NCBI GenBank assembly: GCA_028285625.1
Contig: JANQOX010000015.1
Location: 62,001 to 126,000 of the forward strand
Length of the DNA stretch: 64,000 bases
Direction: 5' to 3'
Source of the DNA: Myxococcota bacterium
GTDB lineage: Bacteria > Myxococcota_A > UBA9160 > UBA6930
Of this stretch, positions 8,442 to 16,640 are shown piece by piece. Positions within the stretch are counted from its first letter, which is position 1. Every line of letters starts with the position of its first letter. A model generated the notes under the pieces. The model saw nothing but the letters and a program-made list of their open reading frames with translations, ran no database searches and had not been told where the DNA came from. A program made the translations under genes and the position numbers.

Positions 8442-10028
8442 CTAGCTCCCGACGCGCTCGCGGAGTACGAACTTCATCACCTTGCCCGTCGCGTTCGTCG
8501 GAAGCTCGTCCACGACCTCGACCCGCCGTGGCACCTTGTAGTTGGCGAGTCGCTCGCGACTCCACGCGACGATCTCGTCCGGGTCGAGCTTGGCGCCGCC
8601 CACCGGCACGACGAATGCCATACCGACTTCGCCCATGCGCTCGTCGGGAATGCCGATCACGGCCGAGGCGGCGATGCCCTCGTGCGCGAACAGGGCCTTC
8701 TCGATCTCGGCCGGGTACACGTTGAAGCCACCGCAGATGTACATGTCCTTGATGCGGTCGGTGATGCGCACGTACCCGCGCTCGTCCATCACGGCGATGT
8801 CGCCCGTGTGCAGCCAACCCTCGGCGTCGATGGTGCTCGCCGTGGCTTCGGGATCGTCGAAGTAGCCCTGCATCACGCTGTAGCCGCGCACCACCAGCTC
8901 GCCGGGCTCGCCCCGCGGTACTTCGCCCCCCTGCTCGTCGATGCAGCGCACTTCGAGGTCGGGCAGCGGCCGGCCCGAGGTGTGGGAGATGGTCTCGGCG
9001 TCGTCCGCGGCGGTGCACATGGTGACCGTGCCGCAGCTCTCGGTGAGCCCGTAGGCGGTGAGGACCGTCTCGAAGCCCAGCTCGCTGCGCATGCGCTCCA
9101 CCAGCTCGACGGGTACGGGGGCGGCGCCGGTGATGGCCACGCGCAGGCTCGAGAGGTCGTGGTCGCGGTACGAAGGCTCGGCGAGGATCGACTGGTAGAT
9201 CGTCGGCGGGCCCGGGAGCGCGGTGATGCGCTCTTTGGCGATGCGCGCCATCACCTCGTGCACGTCGAACACCAATTGGGGGATCGCCGTGGCGCCGCGG
9301 ATGATGCACGAGAGCCAGCCCGCCTTATAGCCGAAGGTGTGGAAGAACGGGGGGATGATCAGGTAGCGGTCCTGCTCGCGAAGCGTCGCCTCGCGGCTCC
9401 ACACGTCGAAGACCTTCAGGTTCTGGCCGTGGGCGCACATCACGCCCTTGGGGTCGCCGGTGGTGCCCGAGGTGAAGAGCAGGTCCGAGAGGTCTTCAGG
9501 CCGGACCGACTCGGCCCGTGCGCGGGCGGCGTCGTGCGACACGTCGTCGCCATGACCCAGGAAGGTCTCGAAAGGCGTGCCGTGCTCGGCGTCGCCACGC
9601 AGCAGCACGACGTGCTCGAGGTCGGGGAGCGATTCGCCCGTGAGTGAGTCGGCGTAGTTGGTGTCGAGGAAATCGCCCACGGTGCAGAGCACGCGGGCGC
9701 GGCTCTTGCGCAGCACGAAGCCGGCCTCGGCGGGCTTGAAGCGCGTGTTGAGCGGGACCAGCACACCCCCGGCCGACTGCAGGCCGATCGCGGCGACGAT
9801 CCATTCCCAGATGTTGGGTGCCCAGACGCCCACGCGGTCGCCGGTCTCGACGCCGGCGGCGATAAAGGCGCGGCATGCGGTCAGGCTTCGGTCGTGCAGC
9901 TCGCGGTAGGTGAGGCGGACTTCGCCGTCCTCGATGGCGGGCCGATCGCCCCAACGCTCGGCGGCGCGGGCCACGACGCGGGGGATGGTCTCGCGGTCCC
10001 AGGCGATCTCGGCATCCGTTGCTGACAT
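8442..10028 (-). CDS. fadD3: HIP-CoA synthetase FadD3-like, steroid C/D ring degradation
   Basis: A 528-residue acyl-CoA synthetase that closely resembles mycobacterial FadD3, which activates HIP, the propionate left after rings A and B of a steroid are removed. Motifs: LLFTSGTTGDPKGVM, TAYGLTE, WLHTGDIAVMD, ITDRIKDMYICGGFNVYPAE and the C-terminal NATGKVMK lysine. The segments ITALPGPPTIYQSIL and DRIKDMYICGGFNVYP are as I recall them in FadD3. It is divergent from fadE30-ipdF, the same arrangement as in Mycobacterium. The ATG overlaps the candidate operator at 10027-10044, so the message would be nearly leaderless. Substrate assignment rests on family and context. Confidence 0.9.
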   Translation of the reverse strand: MSATDAEIAWDRETIPRVVARAAERWGDRPAIEDGEVRLTYRELHDRSLTACRAFIAAGVETGDRVGVWAPNIWEWIVAAIGLQSAGGVLVPLNTRFKPAEAGFVLRKSRARVLCTVGDFLDTNYADSLTGESLPDLEHVVLLRGDAEHGTPFETFLGHGDDVSHDAARARAESVRPEDLSDLLFTSGTTGDPKGVMCAHGQNLKVFDVWSREATLREQDRYLIIPPFFHTFGYKAGWLSCIIRGATAIPQLVFDVHEVMARIAKERITALPGPPTIYQSILAEPSYRDHDLSSLRVAITGAAPVPVELVERMRSELGFETVLTAYGLTESCGTVTMCTAADDAETISHTSGRPLPDLEVRCIDEQGGEVPRGEPGELVVRGYSVMQGYFDDPEATASTIDAEGWLHTGDIAVMDERGYVRITDRIKDMYICGGFNVYPAEIEKALFAHEGIAASAVIGIPDERMGEVGMAFVVPVGGAKLDPDEIVAWSRERLANYKVPRRVEVVDELPTNATGKVMKFVLRERVGS

Positions 10029-10047
10029 ACGAAACGTATCGTATCGT
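10019..10047 (+). promoter_or_regulatory. candidate promoter for fadE30-ipdF
   Basis: TTGCTG (10019-10024), a 17-base spacer and TATCGT (10042-10047) resemble a sigma70-type promoter. The shared operator at 10027-10044 fills the spacer and overlaps the -10. Confidence 0.45.
10027..10044 (-). promoter_or_regulatory. operator candidate ATACGATACG-N3-CGTAT, fadD3/fadE30 divergence
   Basis: On the minus strand the site reads ATACGATACG-TTT-CGTAT. Its core ATACG-N3-CGTAT is a perfect inverted repeat, as expected for a dimeric repressor. It lies between fadD3 and fadE30 and overlaps the fadD3 start codon and the predicted fadE30 -10. The same 18-bp site recurs at 34548 and, with one mismatch, at 35787. 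A further CGTA repeat follows on the plus strand. Confidence 0.7.
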
Positions 10048-10114
10048 AAATCTCCCGATGGGCACGCCGCCCAGGGGGCCGCCCGGCCGACCCGAGCGCG
10101 AGGCGCACGCCAAG

Positions 10115-11308
10115 ATGGACCTGCACTTCACCCCCGAAGACGAGGCCTTCCGCGAGGAGGTCGCGGCCTTTCTCGAAGACGCCCTCTCGGGGGAGTTCGC
10201 GGTGGTGCGCGGCCGCGGCGGCGCGGGCGACGACAGCGCGCTCATCGACGAGCGCCGCGCCTGGGAGCGCAAGCTCGCCGAGGGGCGGTGGACCTGCGTG
10301 GGCTGGCCCGAAGAACACGGTGGTCGGGGCCTGTCGCTCTCGCAGCAGGTGATCTTCCACGAAGAGTACGCGCGTGCCGGTGCACCCGGCCGTCTCAACC
10401 ACATGGGCGAGAACCTGCTGGGTCCCACGCTCATCCACTTCGGCACGACCGCCCAGCAGCAGCGCTTCTTGCCGCCGATCGTTCGCGGCGAGGAGATCTG
10501 GTGCCAGGGCTACTCGGAGCCGAACGCGGGCTCGGACTTCGCGGGTGTGCAGACCCGCGCCGAGCTCGACGGCGACGCCTGGGTGATCCATGGCCAGAAG
10601 GTCTGGACGTCGTGGGCCGCGTGGGCCGACTGGTGCTTCGTGGTGGCGCGAACCGACCCCGCCTCGCACCGCAACCGCGGACTGTCCTACCTGCTCGTCC
10701 CCATGCAGCAGCCCGGGATCGAGATCCGACCCATCCACCAGATCACCGGCGACGCCGAGTTCTTCGAGGTCTTCTACGACGGCGCGCGTGCCGCGCACGA
10801 CCACGTGGTGGGCGCACCGGGCGATGGGTGGAAGGTGGCGCAGGGGACGCTCGCCTTCGAGCGCGGCGTCTCGACGCTGGGGCAGCAAATGCTCTTCCGG
10901 CGCGAGCTCGAAGAGGTCGTCGCCGCAGCGCGCCGCAATGGCAAGGCGAGCGATCCGCTGATCCGCCAGCGCATCGCCGACGCCTGGATGGGTCTCGAGA
11001 TCCAGCGCTACAACGCGCTGCGTACGCTTTCGAACGAGAGCCAGCTCTCGCGCGAGGGGCTCATCACCAAGATCTACTGGGCCACCTGGCATCGCGACCT
11101 GGGCAAGCTGGCCATGGACGTGTTGGGGGACGAGGCCGAGGTGGCCGAGCCCGGTGAGTACGCCCTCACGCCATTGCAGCGCCTGTTCCTCTTCTCGCGG
11201 TCGGACACGATGTACGGCGGCACCAACGAGATCCAGCGCAACCTGATCGGAGAGAAGGCGCTGGGGCTTCCCCGCGACCCGCGCCCGCCGGGCCCGGAGC
11301 CCGCGTGA
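10115..11308 (+). CDS. fadE30: acyl-CoA dehydrogenase, FadE30-like
   Basis: A 397-residue acyl-CoA dehydrogenase (FAD enzyme forming an alpha,beta-double bond). It shows YSEPNAGSDFAG (FAD/substrate segment), GQKVWTSWA and the C-terminal MYGGTNEIQRN. The residue that is the catalytic Glu in medium-chain enzymes (xEGT) is Gly here, as in several steroid-type members. Position first after the divergent fadD3 and overlapping ipdF matches mycobacterial fadE30, which dehydrogenates the HIP-CoA-derived side chain. The start MDLHFTPEDE was chosen by homology; in-frame ATGs at 10058 and earlier would add an atypical Pro/Gly-rich extension. Confidence 0.82.
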   Translation: MDLHFTPEDEAFREEVAAFLEDALSGEFAVVRGRGGAGDDSALIDERRAWERKLAEGRWTCVGWPEEHGGRGLSLSQQVIFHEEYARAGAPGRLNHMGENLLGPTLIHFGTTAQQQRFLPPIVRGEEIWCQGYSEPNAGSDFAGVQTRAELDGDAWVIHGQKVWTSWAAWADWCFVVARTDPASHRNRGLSYLLVPMQQPGIEIRPIHQITGDAEFFEVFYDGARAAHDHVVGAPGDGWKVAQGTLAFERGVSTLGQQMLFRRELEEVVAAARRNGKASDPLIRQRIADAWMGLEIQRYNALRTLSNESQLSREGLITKIYWATWHRDLGKLAMDVLGDEAEVAEPGEYALTPLQRLFLFSRSDTMYGGTNEIQRNLIGEKALGLPRDPRPPGPEPA

Positions 11309-12084
11309 CGACGGCACCTCCTTTGCCCGAAGGGCGCCAGCTGCTCGCGGGCAAGACCGTGCTGGTGACGGCCGCGGCCGGCACCGGCATCGGCTACGCG
11401 ACGGCAAAGCGCTGCGCCGAAGAGGGGGCGCGCGTCATGATCTCCGATCGCCACGAGCGCAGGCTCGCCGAGTCGGCCGAGGCGCTCGCCGCCGTGGCGG
11501 GCGAGCCGGTCGCGAGCGCCCCGTGCGACGTCACCGATCAAGGCCAGGTGGAGGCGCTGGCCGCCGCCGCCGTGCGCGAGCTCGGTCACGTGGACGTGCT
11601 GGTGAACAACGCGGGCCTCGGCGGCTACGCCCCCGTCGCCGAGATGACCGACGCGCAGTGGCACGGCGTGATGGACGTGACCCTCCACGGCACCTTCCGC
11701 ATGACCCGCGCGCTGCTTCCGCACATGACCGGGCGCGGGCAGGGCGCCATCGTGAACAACGCCTCGGTCCTCGGCTGGCGGGCCCAGGAGGGTCAGGCCC
11801 ACTACGCCGCCGCCAAGGCTGGTGTCATGGCGCTCACGCGGTGCGCGGCCATGGAGGTGGCCAAGCAGGGCGTTCGCATCAACGCCGTCGCGCCCAGCAT
11901 CGCCATGCACGAGTTCCTGGCGAAGGTCACGCCCGACGGCCTGCTCGACGAGCTCACCGCGCGCGAGGCCATGGGCCGGGCCGCCGAGCCCTTCGAGGTG
12001 GCCAACGTGATCGTGTTCCTGGCGAGCGATCTCGCCTCGTATCTCACGGGCGAGGTGTTGTCCGTGAGCTCCCAGCATCCCTAG
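11305..12084 (+). CDS. ipdF: SDR dehydrogenase IpdF-like, steroid C/D ring pathway
   Basis: A 259-residue short-chain dehydrogenase/reductase. It has the cofactor loop TAAAGTGIG, NNAG, and the catalytic Y-x3-K in HYAAAKAG. The segments ISDRHERRL, IVNNASVLGWRAQ and the ending SVSSQHP closely match mycobacterial IpdF (Rv3559c), which oxidises the 5-hydroxyl of the bicyclic HIC-CoA intermediate. The GTG start overlaps the fadE30 stop by four bases, as expected for translational coupling. Gene order fadD3 <- -> fadE30-ipdF reproduces the mycobacterial order. Confidence in the family is high; the exact substrate is by analogy. Confidence 0.9.
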   Translation: MTTAPPLPEGRQLLAGKTVLVTAAAGTGIGYATAKRCAEEGARVMISDRHERRLAESAEALAAVAGEPVASAPCDVTDQGQVEALAAAAVRELGHVDVLVNNAGLGGYAPVAEMTDAQWHGVMDVTLHGTFRMTRALLPHMTGRGQGAIVNNASVLGWRAQEGQAHYAAAKAGVMALTRCAAMEVAKQGVRINAVAPSIAMHEFLAKVTPDGLLDELTAREAMGRAAEPFEVANVIVFLASDLASYLTGEVLSVSSQHP

Positions 12085-12133
12085 GACCGGGCCTCCGTCG
12101 CGCCCGGGGCCGTGCTCGACCCGTGGAGAATGC

Positions 12134-12607
12134 ATGCCCACCGTCTTCGAGACCCCGAACGATCTGCTCGACCGCGCGCCCGGGCCCCTCGGCCACAGCG
12201 ACTGGCTGGCGATCGACCAGCAGCGCATCGACCGCTTCGCCGAGGCGACGGGCGACCATCAGTGGATCCACGTCGACCCGGAGCGCGCGAAGGACGGCCC
12301 CTTCGGTACGACCATTGCCCACGGCTACCTCACGCTGTCGCTCGTGAACCTGTTCCTGCCGCAGATCGTCGAGGTGCGGGGCATCTCCATGGGCGTGAAC
12401 GTGGGGTCCGACCGGCTGCGCTTCCCCGCCACGGTACCGGTGGGCTCGCGGGTGCGCGGTGCGGCCGAGCTGGTCTCGGCCGAAGCCACGAAGGATGGCG
12501 GCGTGCAGGCGAAGATCCGCGTGGCGGTCGAGGTCGAGGGCCGCGAGCGTCCGGCCTGCGTGGTGGACACGCTCTCGCGCTACTACCCCGAAGAGGCCGC
12601 TTCGTGA
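12134..12607 (+). CDS. MaoC-like (R)-specific enoyl-CoA hydratase
   Basis: A 157-residue single-hotdog MaoC hydratase. The hydratase-2 motif is complete: Asp41 and His46 in TGDHQWIHVD, followed by GPFGTTIAHGYLTLSL. Such enzymes hydrate trans-enoyl-CoA to the (R)-3-hydroxyacyl-CoA, and the length fits one-domain members such as mycobacterial HtdZ. It follows ipdF by 49 bases and precedes an LLM oxidoreductase, so it may supply the hydration step for the fadE30 product; that is inference. A GTGGAGA element precedes the ATG. Confidence 0.88.
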   Translation: MPTVFETPNDLLDRAPGPLGHSDWLAIDQQRIDRFAEATGDHQWIHVDPERAKDGPFGTTIAHGYLTLSLVNLFLPQIVEVRGISMGVNVGSDRLRFPATVPVGSRVRGAAELVSAEATKDGGVQAKIRVAVEVEGRERPACVVDTLSRYYPEEAAS

Positions 12608-12635
12608 TTCGCCCGCTGCTCGCCGAGGAGCCGGC

Positions 12636-13505
12636 ATGAAGTTCTGGCAGGCGGCGAGCTTTGCCGAGCCCGACCAGCTGCTCGCCATTGCGCAGGGCGC
12701 CGAAGCGGCCGGCTTCCATGGGCTGTTGATGTCCGATCATCTGTTCTTCCCCGGTCGGCTCACCTCGAAGTACCCGTACTCCGAAGACGGGGCACCCGGC
12801 TTCGACGGCACCACGCCTTTCCCCGAACCGTGGACCGCGATCGCGGCCATGGCGGCCGCCACCGAGCGGCTGCGATTCGCCACCATGGTCTACATCCTGC
12901 CGCTTCGTCACCCGCTCGAGGTGGCCAAGGCGGTGGGCACGGTGTCGTTGCTGTCGGGGGGACGGGTGGATCTCGGTGTCGGCGCCGGCTGGATCCGCGA
13001 GGAGTTCGACACGCTCGGCGTGCCGTTCGAGACGCGGGGCCGGCGCATGAACGAGATGTTCGACGTCTTGCGCCTGGCGTGGACGGGCGACCGGGTCGAG
13101 TACCGGGGAGAGCACTTCGACCTGCCGCCCTTCCAGATGAGCCCCGCGCCGCCCGCGCCGGTCCCGATCCTGGTGGGCGGGACCAGCGCCCCGGCGCTGC
13201 GCCGCGCGGCCACCCTGGGCGACGGCTGGATGGGAACCGGTCAGACGCCGGACGAGGCGGCCGCCCTGCTCGACGATCTCGCGCGCCGCCGACGCGAGGT
13301 CGGCCGGCAGGACGAGCCCTTCGAGACGGTCGTGCCGCTCGTGACGCCGCCCGACGCCGAGGTGCTGAAGCGGCTCGAGCACCAGCACGGCATGACCAGC
13401 ACCACCGTCTGGCCTTTCTCCTACACCCTGGGCCCGACCTCCACCGCCCAGCAGAAGTGCGACGCCATGGCGCGCTTTGCCGACGAGGTGATCGCGAAGC
13501 TCTGA
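12636..13505 (+). CDS. LLM-class (F420-type) oxidoreductase
   Basis: A 289-residue luciferase-like monooxygenase-family TIM barrel, of the subgroup usually annotated as F420-dependent. Visible segments are MSDHLFFPG near the start, ATMVYILPLRHPLEVAK, LSGGRVDLGVGAGW and PILVGGTSAPALRRAA. The ATG is preceded by GAGGAG at good spacing. It is the last gene of the fadE30-ipdF-MaoC run. It may use F420 or FMN to reduce or oxidise a pathway intermediate; the sequence alone cannot choose. Confidence 0.82.
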   Translation: MKFWQAASFAEPDQLLAIAQGAEAAGFHGLLMSDHLFFPGRLTSKYPYSEDGAPGFDGTTPFPEPWTAIAAMAAATERLRFATMVYILPLRHPLEVAKAVGTVSLLSGGRVDLGVGAGWIREEFDTLGVPFETRGRRMNEMFDVLRLAWTGDRVEYRGEHFDLPPFQMSPAPPAPVPILVGGTSAPALRRAATLGDGWMGTGQTPDEAAALLDDLARRRREVGRQDEPFETVVPLVTPPDAEVLKRLEHQHGMTSTTVWPFSYTLGPTSTAQQKCDAMARFADEVIAKL

Positions 13506-13527
13506 GCGAGGCTCGGGTCGGGCGGCG

Positions 13528-14001
13528 CTAGTCGATCCGCTTCACCAGGATCAGCGCGGCATCCTGCGGGCCCCAGAGCTCGAGCGTCTCGAACAGGGGC
13601 TCGAACCCGCGCGCGAGGTAGAACAGGCGCGTGCGCTCGTATCCCGCATCGGGCGTCGACGGGCCTCGCGTCTTCACGTGCAGCCAGCGCACGCCCTCGT
13701 TGCGGCACCACTGCTCGGTCCAGGCGACGAGCGCGGTTCCCGCACCTCGGCGGTGCCGGTCGGGGTCGACGGCCACCACGTGAATCTCTGCCGAGCCCGG
13801 CCCGTGCTGCTCGATCGACACGAACCCGCCGACGGCGTCGTTCTCGGCCAGCGCGACGGCAGACGGTCGGTGGTCGAGGCCCGCGATGTACTCGCGGTTC
13901 GTCTCCTCGATCCCGAACCAGTCCGGTAGCCGTGCCAGCAGGCGGCGGCAGGCGTCCACGTCACCCGGCTCGAGGGGCCGAACCCGCACCGGCTGGGTCA
14001 C
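13528..14001 (-). CDS. GNAT-family N-acetyltransferase
   Basis: A 157-residue GNAT protein. The acetyl-CoA-binding motif A is visible as VVAVDPDRHRRGAGTALV, and the fold's later strand-helix region ends in FYLARGFEPLFE. The GTG start overlaps the stop of the old-yellow enzyme gene by four bases, so it is translationally coupled to it. The acceptor substrate is unknown. It is convergent with the LLM gene across only 22 bases. Confidence 0.82.
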   Translation of the reverse strand: MTQPVRVRPLEPGDVDACRRLLARLPDWFGIEETNREYIAGLDHRPSAVALAENDAVGGFVSIEQHGPGSAEIHVVAVDPDRHRRGAGTALVAWTEQWCRNEGVRWLHVKTRGPSTPDAGYERTRLFYLARGFEPLFETLELWGPQDAALILVKRID

Positions 14002-15104
14002 GCGCTCGCCCTCTCGGCCGGGGGGAAGTCGGTGTACCCCGCGGCCCCCCCGCCGTAGAGCGCCGTGATGGGGGCCTCGGGTGCGATGGGTTGGCCTGCC
14101 GCGAAACGCTCCGCGAGGTCGGGGTTGCTCACGTACGGGCGCGCGAACGAGACGGCCTGGGCGTGGCCGCTCGCGACCGCCTCGGCGGCGCGCGACTGGT
14201 CGTAGCCGCCGTTCACGATCAGCGCGCCGCGGTAGGCCGCGCGGACGTCTTCGGGGGTGAACCCGAGGTCGCCTTCGCCGTCGCCGCTCGTCGCCGCCGA
14301 CGTGTTCATGCGCTCGACGATCTCGACGAACGCCAGGCCGCGCGCGTCGAGCTCGCGCACGGCGTGCAGGAAGAGCGGCCCGGGGTCGCTGTCGATGCAG
14401 TCCCAGGTCACGGTGAAGGGCGACAGGCGCACGCCGGTGCGTTCGGCACCCACCTCGGCCGCGATGGCATCGGTGACCTCGAGAAGAAGCCGGCAGCGGT
14501 TCTCGATGCTGCCGCCGTAGTCGTCGGCGCGTCGGTTCACGCCGTCGCGCAGGAACTGGTCGATCAGGTAGCCGTTGGCCCCGTGCAGCTCGACACCATC
14601 GAAGCCGGATTCCATGGCGCGGGCCGCACCCAGGCGGAACTGGTCGACCACGCCGGCGACCTCCTCGCGCAGCAGGGCGCGCGGCTCGCTGGTGGGCTCG
14701 AAGCCCTGCTCGGTGAACGTGTTCACGTTGCCGCGCACCGCCGAGGGCGCCACCGGCGCATGGCCGCCCTCCTGCATGCTGACGTGCGAGACGCGCCCTA
14801 CGTGCCAGAGCTGCAGCACGATCTGGCCGCCCCGCTCGTGAACGGCACCGGTCACTTCGCGCCAGCCGGCCACCTGTTCGTCGGTGTGGATGCCAGGCGT
14901 GAACGCCGAACCCGTACCCTGCACCGACACCTGGCTGGCTTCGCTGATGATGAGCCCGGCACCCGCACGTTGGGCGTAGTGCTCGGCCATGATCGCGTTG
15001 GGCACGCGCGCGGTCCCTGCGCGCGCGCGGGTCATCGGCGCCATCACGATGCGATTGCGCAGCTGCAGGGCGCCGAGCGTCACCGGGTCGAAGAGCCCCG
15101 GCAT
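13998..15104 (-). CDS. old yellow enzyme (NADH:flavin oxidoreductase)
   Basis: A 368-residue FMN-dependent ene-reductase of the NemA-like old yellow enzyme family. Seen: the N-terminal LGALQLRNRIVMAPMTRARA, the substrate-binding QLWHVGRVSH, VELHGANGYLIDQFL, the RRADDYGGSIENR block and the C-terminal SFARPYVSNPDL. The ATG overlaps the stop of the ketosteroid-isomerase-like gene by one base (TGATG). Old yellow enzymes reduce activated C=C bonds of enones. Coupled to a KSI-fold protein in a steroid locus it could act on a 3-keto-enone steroid; other enones are equally possible. Confidence 0.85.
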   Translation of the reverse strand: MPGLFDPVTLGALQLRNRIVMAPMTRARAGTARVPNAIMAEHYAQRAGAGLIISEASQVSVQGTGSAFTPGIHTDEQVAGWREVTGAVHERGGQIVLQLWHVGRVSHVSMQEGGHAPVAPSAVRGNVNTFTEQGFEPTSEPRALLREEVAGVVDQFRLGAARAMESGFDGVELHGANGYLIDQFLRDGVNRRADDYGGSIENRCRLLLEVTDAIAAEVGAERTGVRLSPFTVTWDCIDSDPGPLFLHAVRELDARGLAFVEIVERMNTSAATSGDGEGDLGFTPEDVRAAYRGALIVNGGYDQSRAAEAVASGHAQAVSFARPYVSNPDLAERFAAGQPIAPEAPITALYGGGAAGYTDFPPAERASA

Positions 15105-15547
15105 CAGGAGGTCAGGCGCTCCTCGTAGGGCGGGAAGACGGCCATGTCGTCCTGCTCCCAGTAGGTGCGCAGGGAGAGCACCTTGCCGGCCCCGTCGACG
15201 CGGTAGACGAACACGCCGTAGAGCTGCGTGACCAGACCGTTCGGAAACTGGATCGTCAGGGTTCCCACGTTGGCGCACTCGTCTCCGGCGCAGATCGAGC
15301 GCTGCAAGCAGAACATGGGCCGCGCGCCCGCGATGTTCTTGTTCCAGAAGGCCTCGATCGCGTCCCGGCCGCGGTGTCCCTCGCCCGAGGGGTCGATGAT
15401 CGACTTGCCCACCGGGTCCTGCACCAGGGCGTCGTCGGCGAAGTTGTCGAGCCAGGCCTGCTTGTCGCCGCGCGCGACGGCGTCCATCGAGCGCCAGGCG
15501 GCGAGCTGCGCGGGGTGGCTGGAGTCGGGTCCGGGAAGAGAGGGCAT
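15104..15547 (-). CDS. NTF2/ketosteroid-isomerase-like protein
   Basis: A 147-residue NTF2-fold protein of the SnoaL/ketosteroid isomerase group. FADDALVQDPVG aligns by eye with the Pseudomonas KSI segment carrying the catalytic general-base Asp (DDATVEDP), and LSLRTYWEQDDM matches the C-terminal strand. The oxyanion-hole Asp and Tyr of KSI are not evident, so true delta5-delta4 isomerase activity is uncertain. The start MPSLPGPD is preceded by GGAAGGA. It is first in a coupled run KSI-OYE-GNAT, divergent from an LLM gene. Confidence 0.7.
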   Translation of the reverse strand: MPSLPGPDSSHPAQLAAWRSMDAVARGDKQAWLDNFADDALVQDPVGKSIIDPSGEGHRGRDAIEAFWNKNIAGARPMFCLQRSICAGDECANVGTLTIQFPNGLVTQLYGVFVYRVDGAGKVLSLRTYWEQDDMAVFPPYEERLTS

Positions 15548-15592
15548 GGGTGGGATCCTTCCGGCAGGGTGCACGTTGCCGGGCCCGCGATG

Positions 15593-15621
15593 TTGACACG
15601 GCCGCTTCGGCGTTTCACGTT
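15593..15621 (+). promoter_or_regulatory. candidate promoter of the LLM gene at 15630
   Basis: TTGACA (15593-15598), 17 bases, then CACGTT (15616-15621), followed 8 bases later by the ATG. The -35 is a perfect match and the -10 is weak. The spacing predicts a leaderless message. Confidence 0.4.
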
Positions 15622-15629
15622 CGACCGCC

Positions 15630-16640
15630 ATGAAGGTCTACACGGTGCCGCCGATGGTCGATCCGCGCGATGCGCGAGAGACGTTCCCGCGCCTGGAGCG
15701 GATCGGCTACGACGGGGCCTTCAGCTTCGAGGCAAAGCTCGACCCCTTCCTGCCGCTGGCCGTCGCAGCCGAGCACACCCGCCAGCTGCGCTTGGGGACG
15801 GCCGTGGCCATCGGCTTCGGCCGCAACCCCATGAACCTGGCCAACGCCGCGCACGGGTTGCAGGTGCTCACCGAGGGGCGGTTCGTACTCGGGCTCGGCT
15901 CGCAGGTGCGGCCGCACATCGAGCGGCGCTTCGGGATGCCCTGGTCGAAGCCGGCGGCGCGCATGCGCGAGCTGGTGCTGGCCGTGCGTGCGATCTTCGA
16001 CTGCTGGGAGGGGCGCGCGCCGCTCGCCTTCGAGGGCGAGTTCTTCCGCCACACGCTCATGATCCCGGCCTTCGACCCGGGACCGAATCCCTTCGGCCCG
16101 CCGCCGATCCTCACCGGGGGCTTCGGGCCGCTCATGACCGCGGTGGCAGGAGAGGTAGCCGACGGCTTCCTCGCCCATCCGTTCACCAGCCGGAAGTCGC
16201 TGCTGGAGAACACCCTGCCCGCACTCGATCGCGGGCTTGCGAAGCGCGGCCGCACCCGCGCCGACTTCGAGATCATCTGCCCCGTGCTCGTGGTGACCGC
16301 AGACGACGAGCGTGCGTTCGAGGCGTCGAAGCTCGCCGCGCGCAAGCACCTGGCCTTCTACGGCTCGACGCCGGCGTACCGCCCCACCCTCGACTGCCAC
16401 GGTTGGGGCGACCTGCACGGCGACCTGAACCGCATGTCGAAGCAGGGCCGCTGGGACGAGATGGCCGAGCTCATCGACGACGAGATCCTCGAGACGCTGG
16501 CGGTGGTGGGTCCGCGCCGCGAGATCGCGGCGAAGCTGCGCGCGCGTCTCGATGGCATCGCCGACGGCGTGAGTCTCACCCACAACCGCCACCCCGACCC
16601 GGAGCACTGGGCCGACGTGGTGGCCGACCTGAAGCGCTAG
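15630..16640 (+). CDS. LLM-class (F420-type) oxidoreductase
   Basis: A 336-residue luciferase-like TIM-barrel oxidoreductase of a longer subgroup than the one at 12636. Seen: MKVYTVPPM start, RLGTAVAIGFGRNPMNLAN, EGRFVLGLGSQV, HIERRFGMPWSKPAARM and the end DPEHWADVVADLKR. No Shine-Dalgarno precedes the ATG, in line with the leaderless promoter proposed upstream. Its stop shares the palindrome CTAG with the stop of the convergent GNAT gene. Cofactor (F420 or FMN) and substrate are not defined. Confidence 0.82.
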   Translation: MKVYTVPPMVDPRDARETFPRLERIGYDGAFSFEAKLDPFLPLAVAAEHTRQLRLGTAVAIGFGRNPMNLANAAHGLQVLTEGRFVLGLGSQVRPHIERRFGMPWSKPAARMRELVLAVRAIFDCWEGRAPLAFEGEFFRHTLMIPAFDPGPNPFGPPPILTGGFGPLMTAVAGEVADGFLAHPFTSRKSLLENTLPALDRGLAKRGRTRADFEIICPVLVVTADDERAFEASKLAARKHLAFYGSTPAYRPTLDCHGWGDLHGDLNRMSKQGRWDEMAELIDDEILETLAVVGPRREIAAKLRARLDGIADGVSLTHNRHPDPEHWADVVADLKR

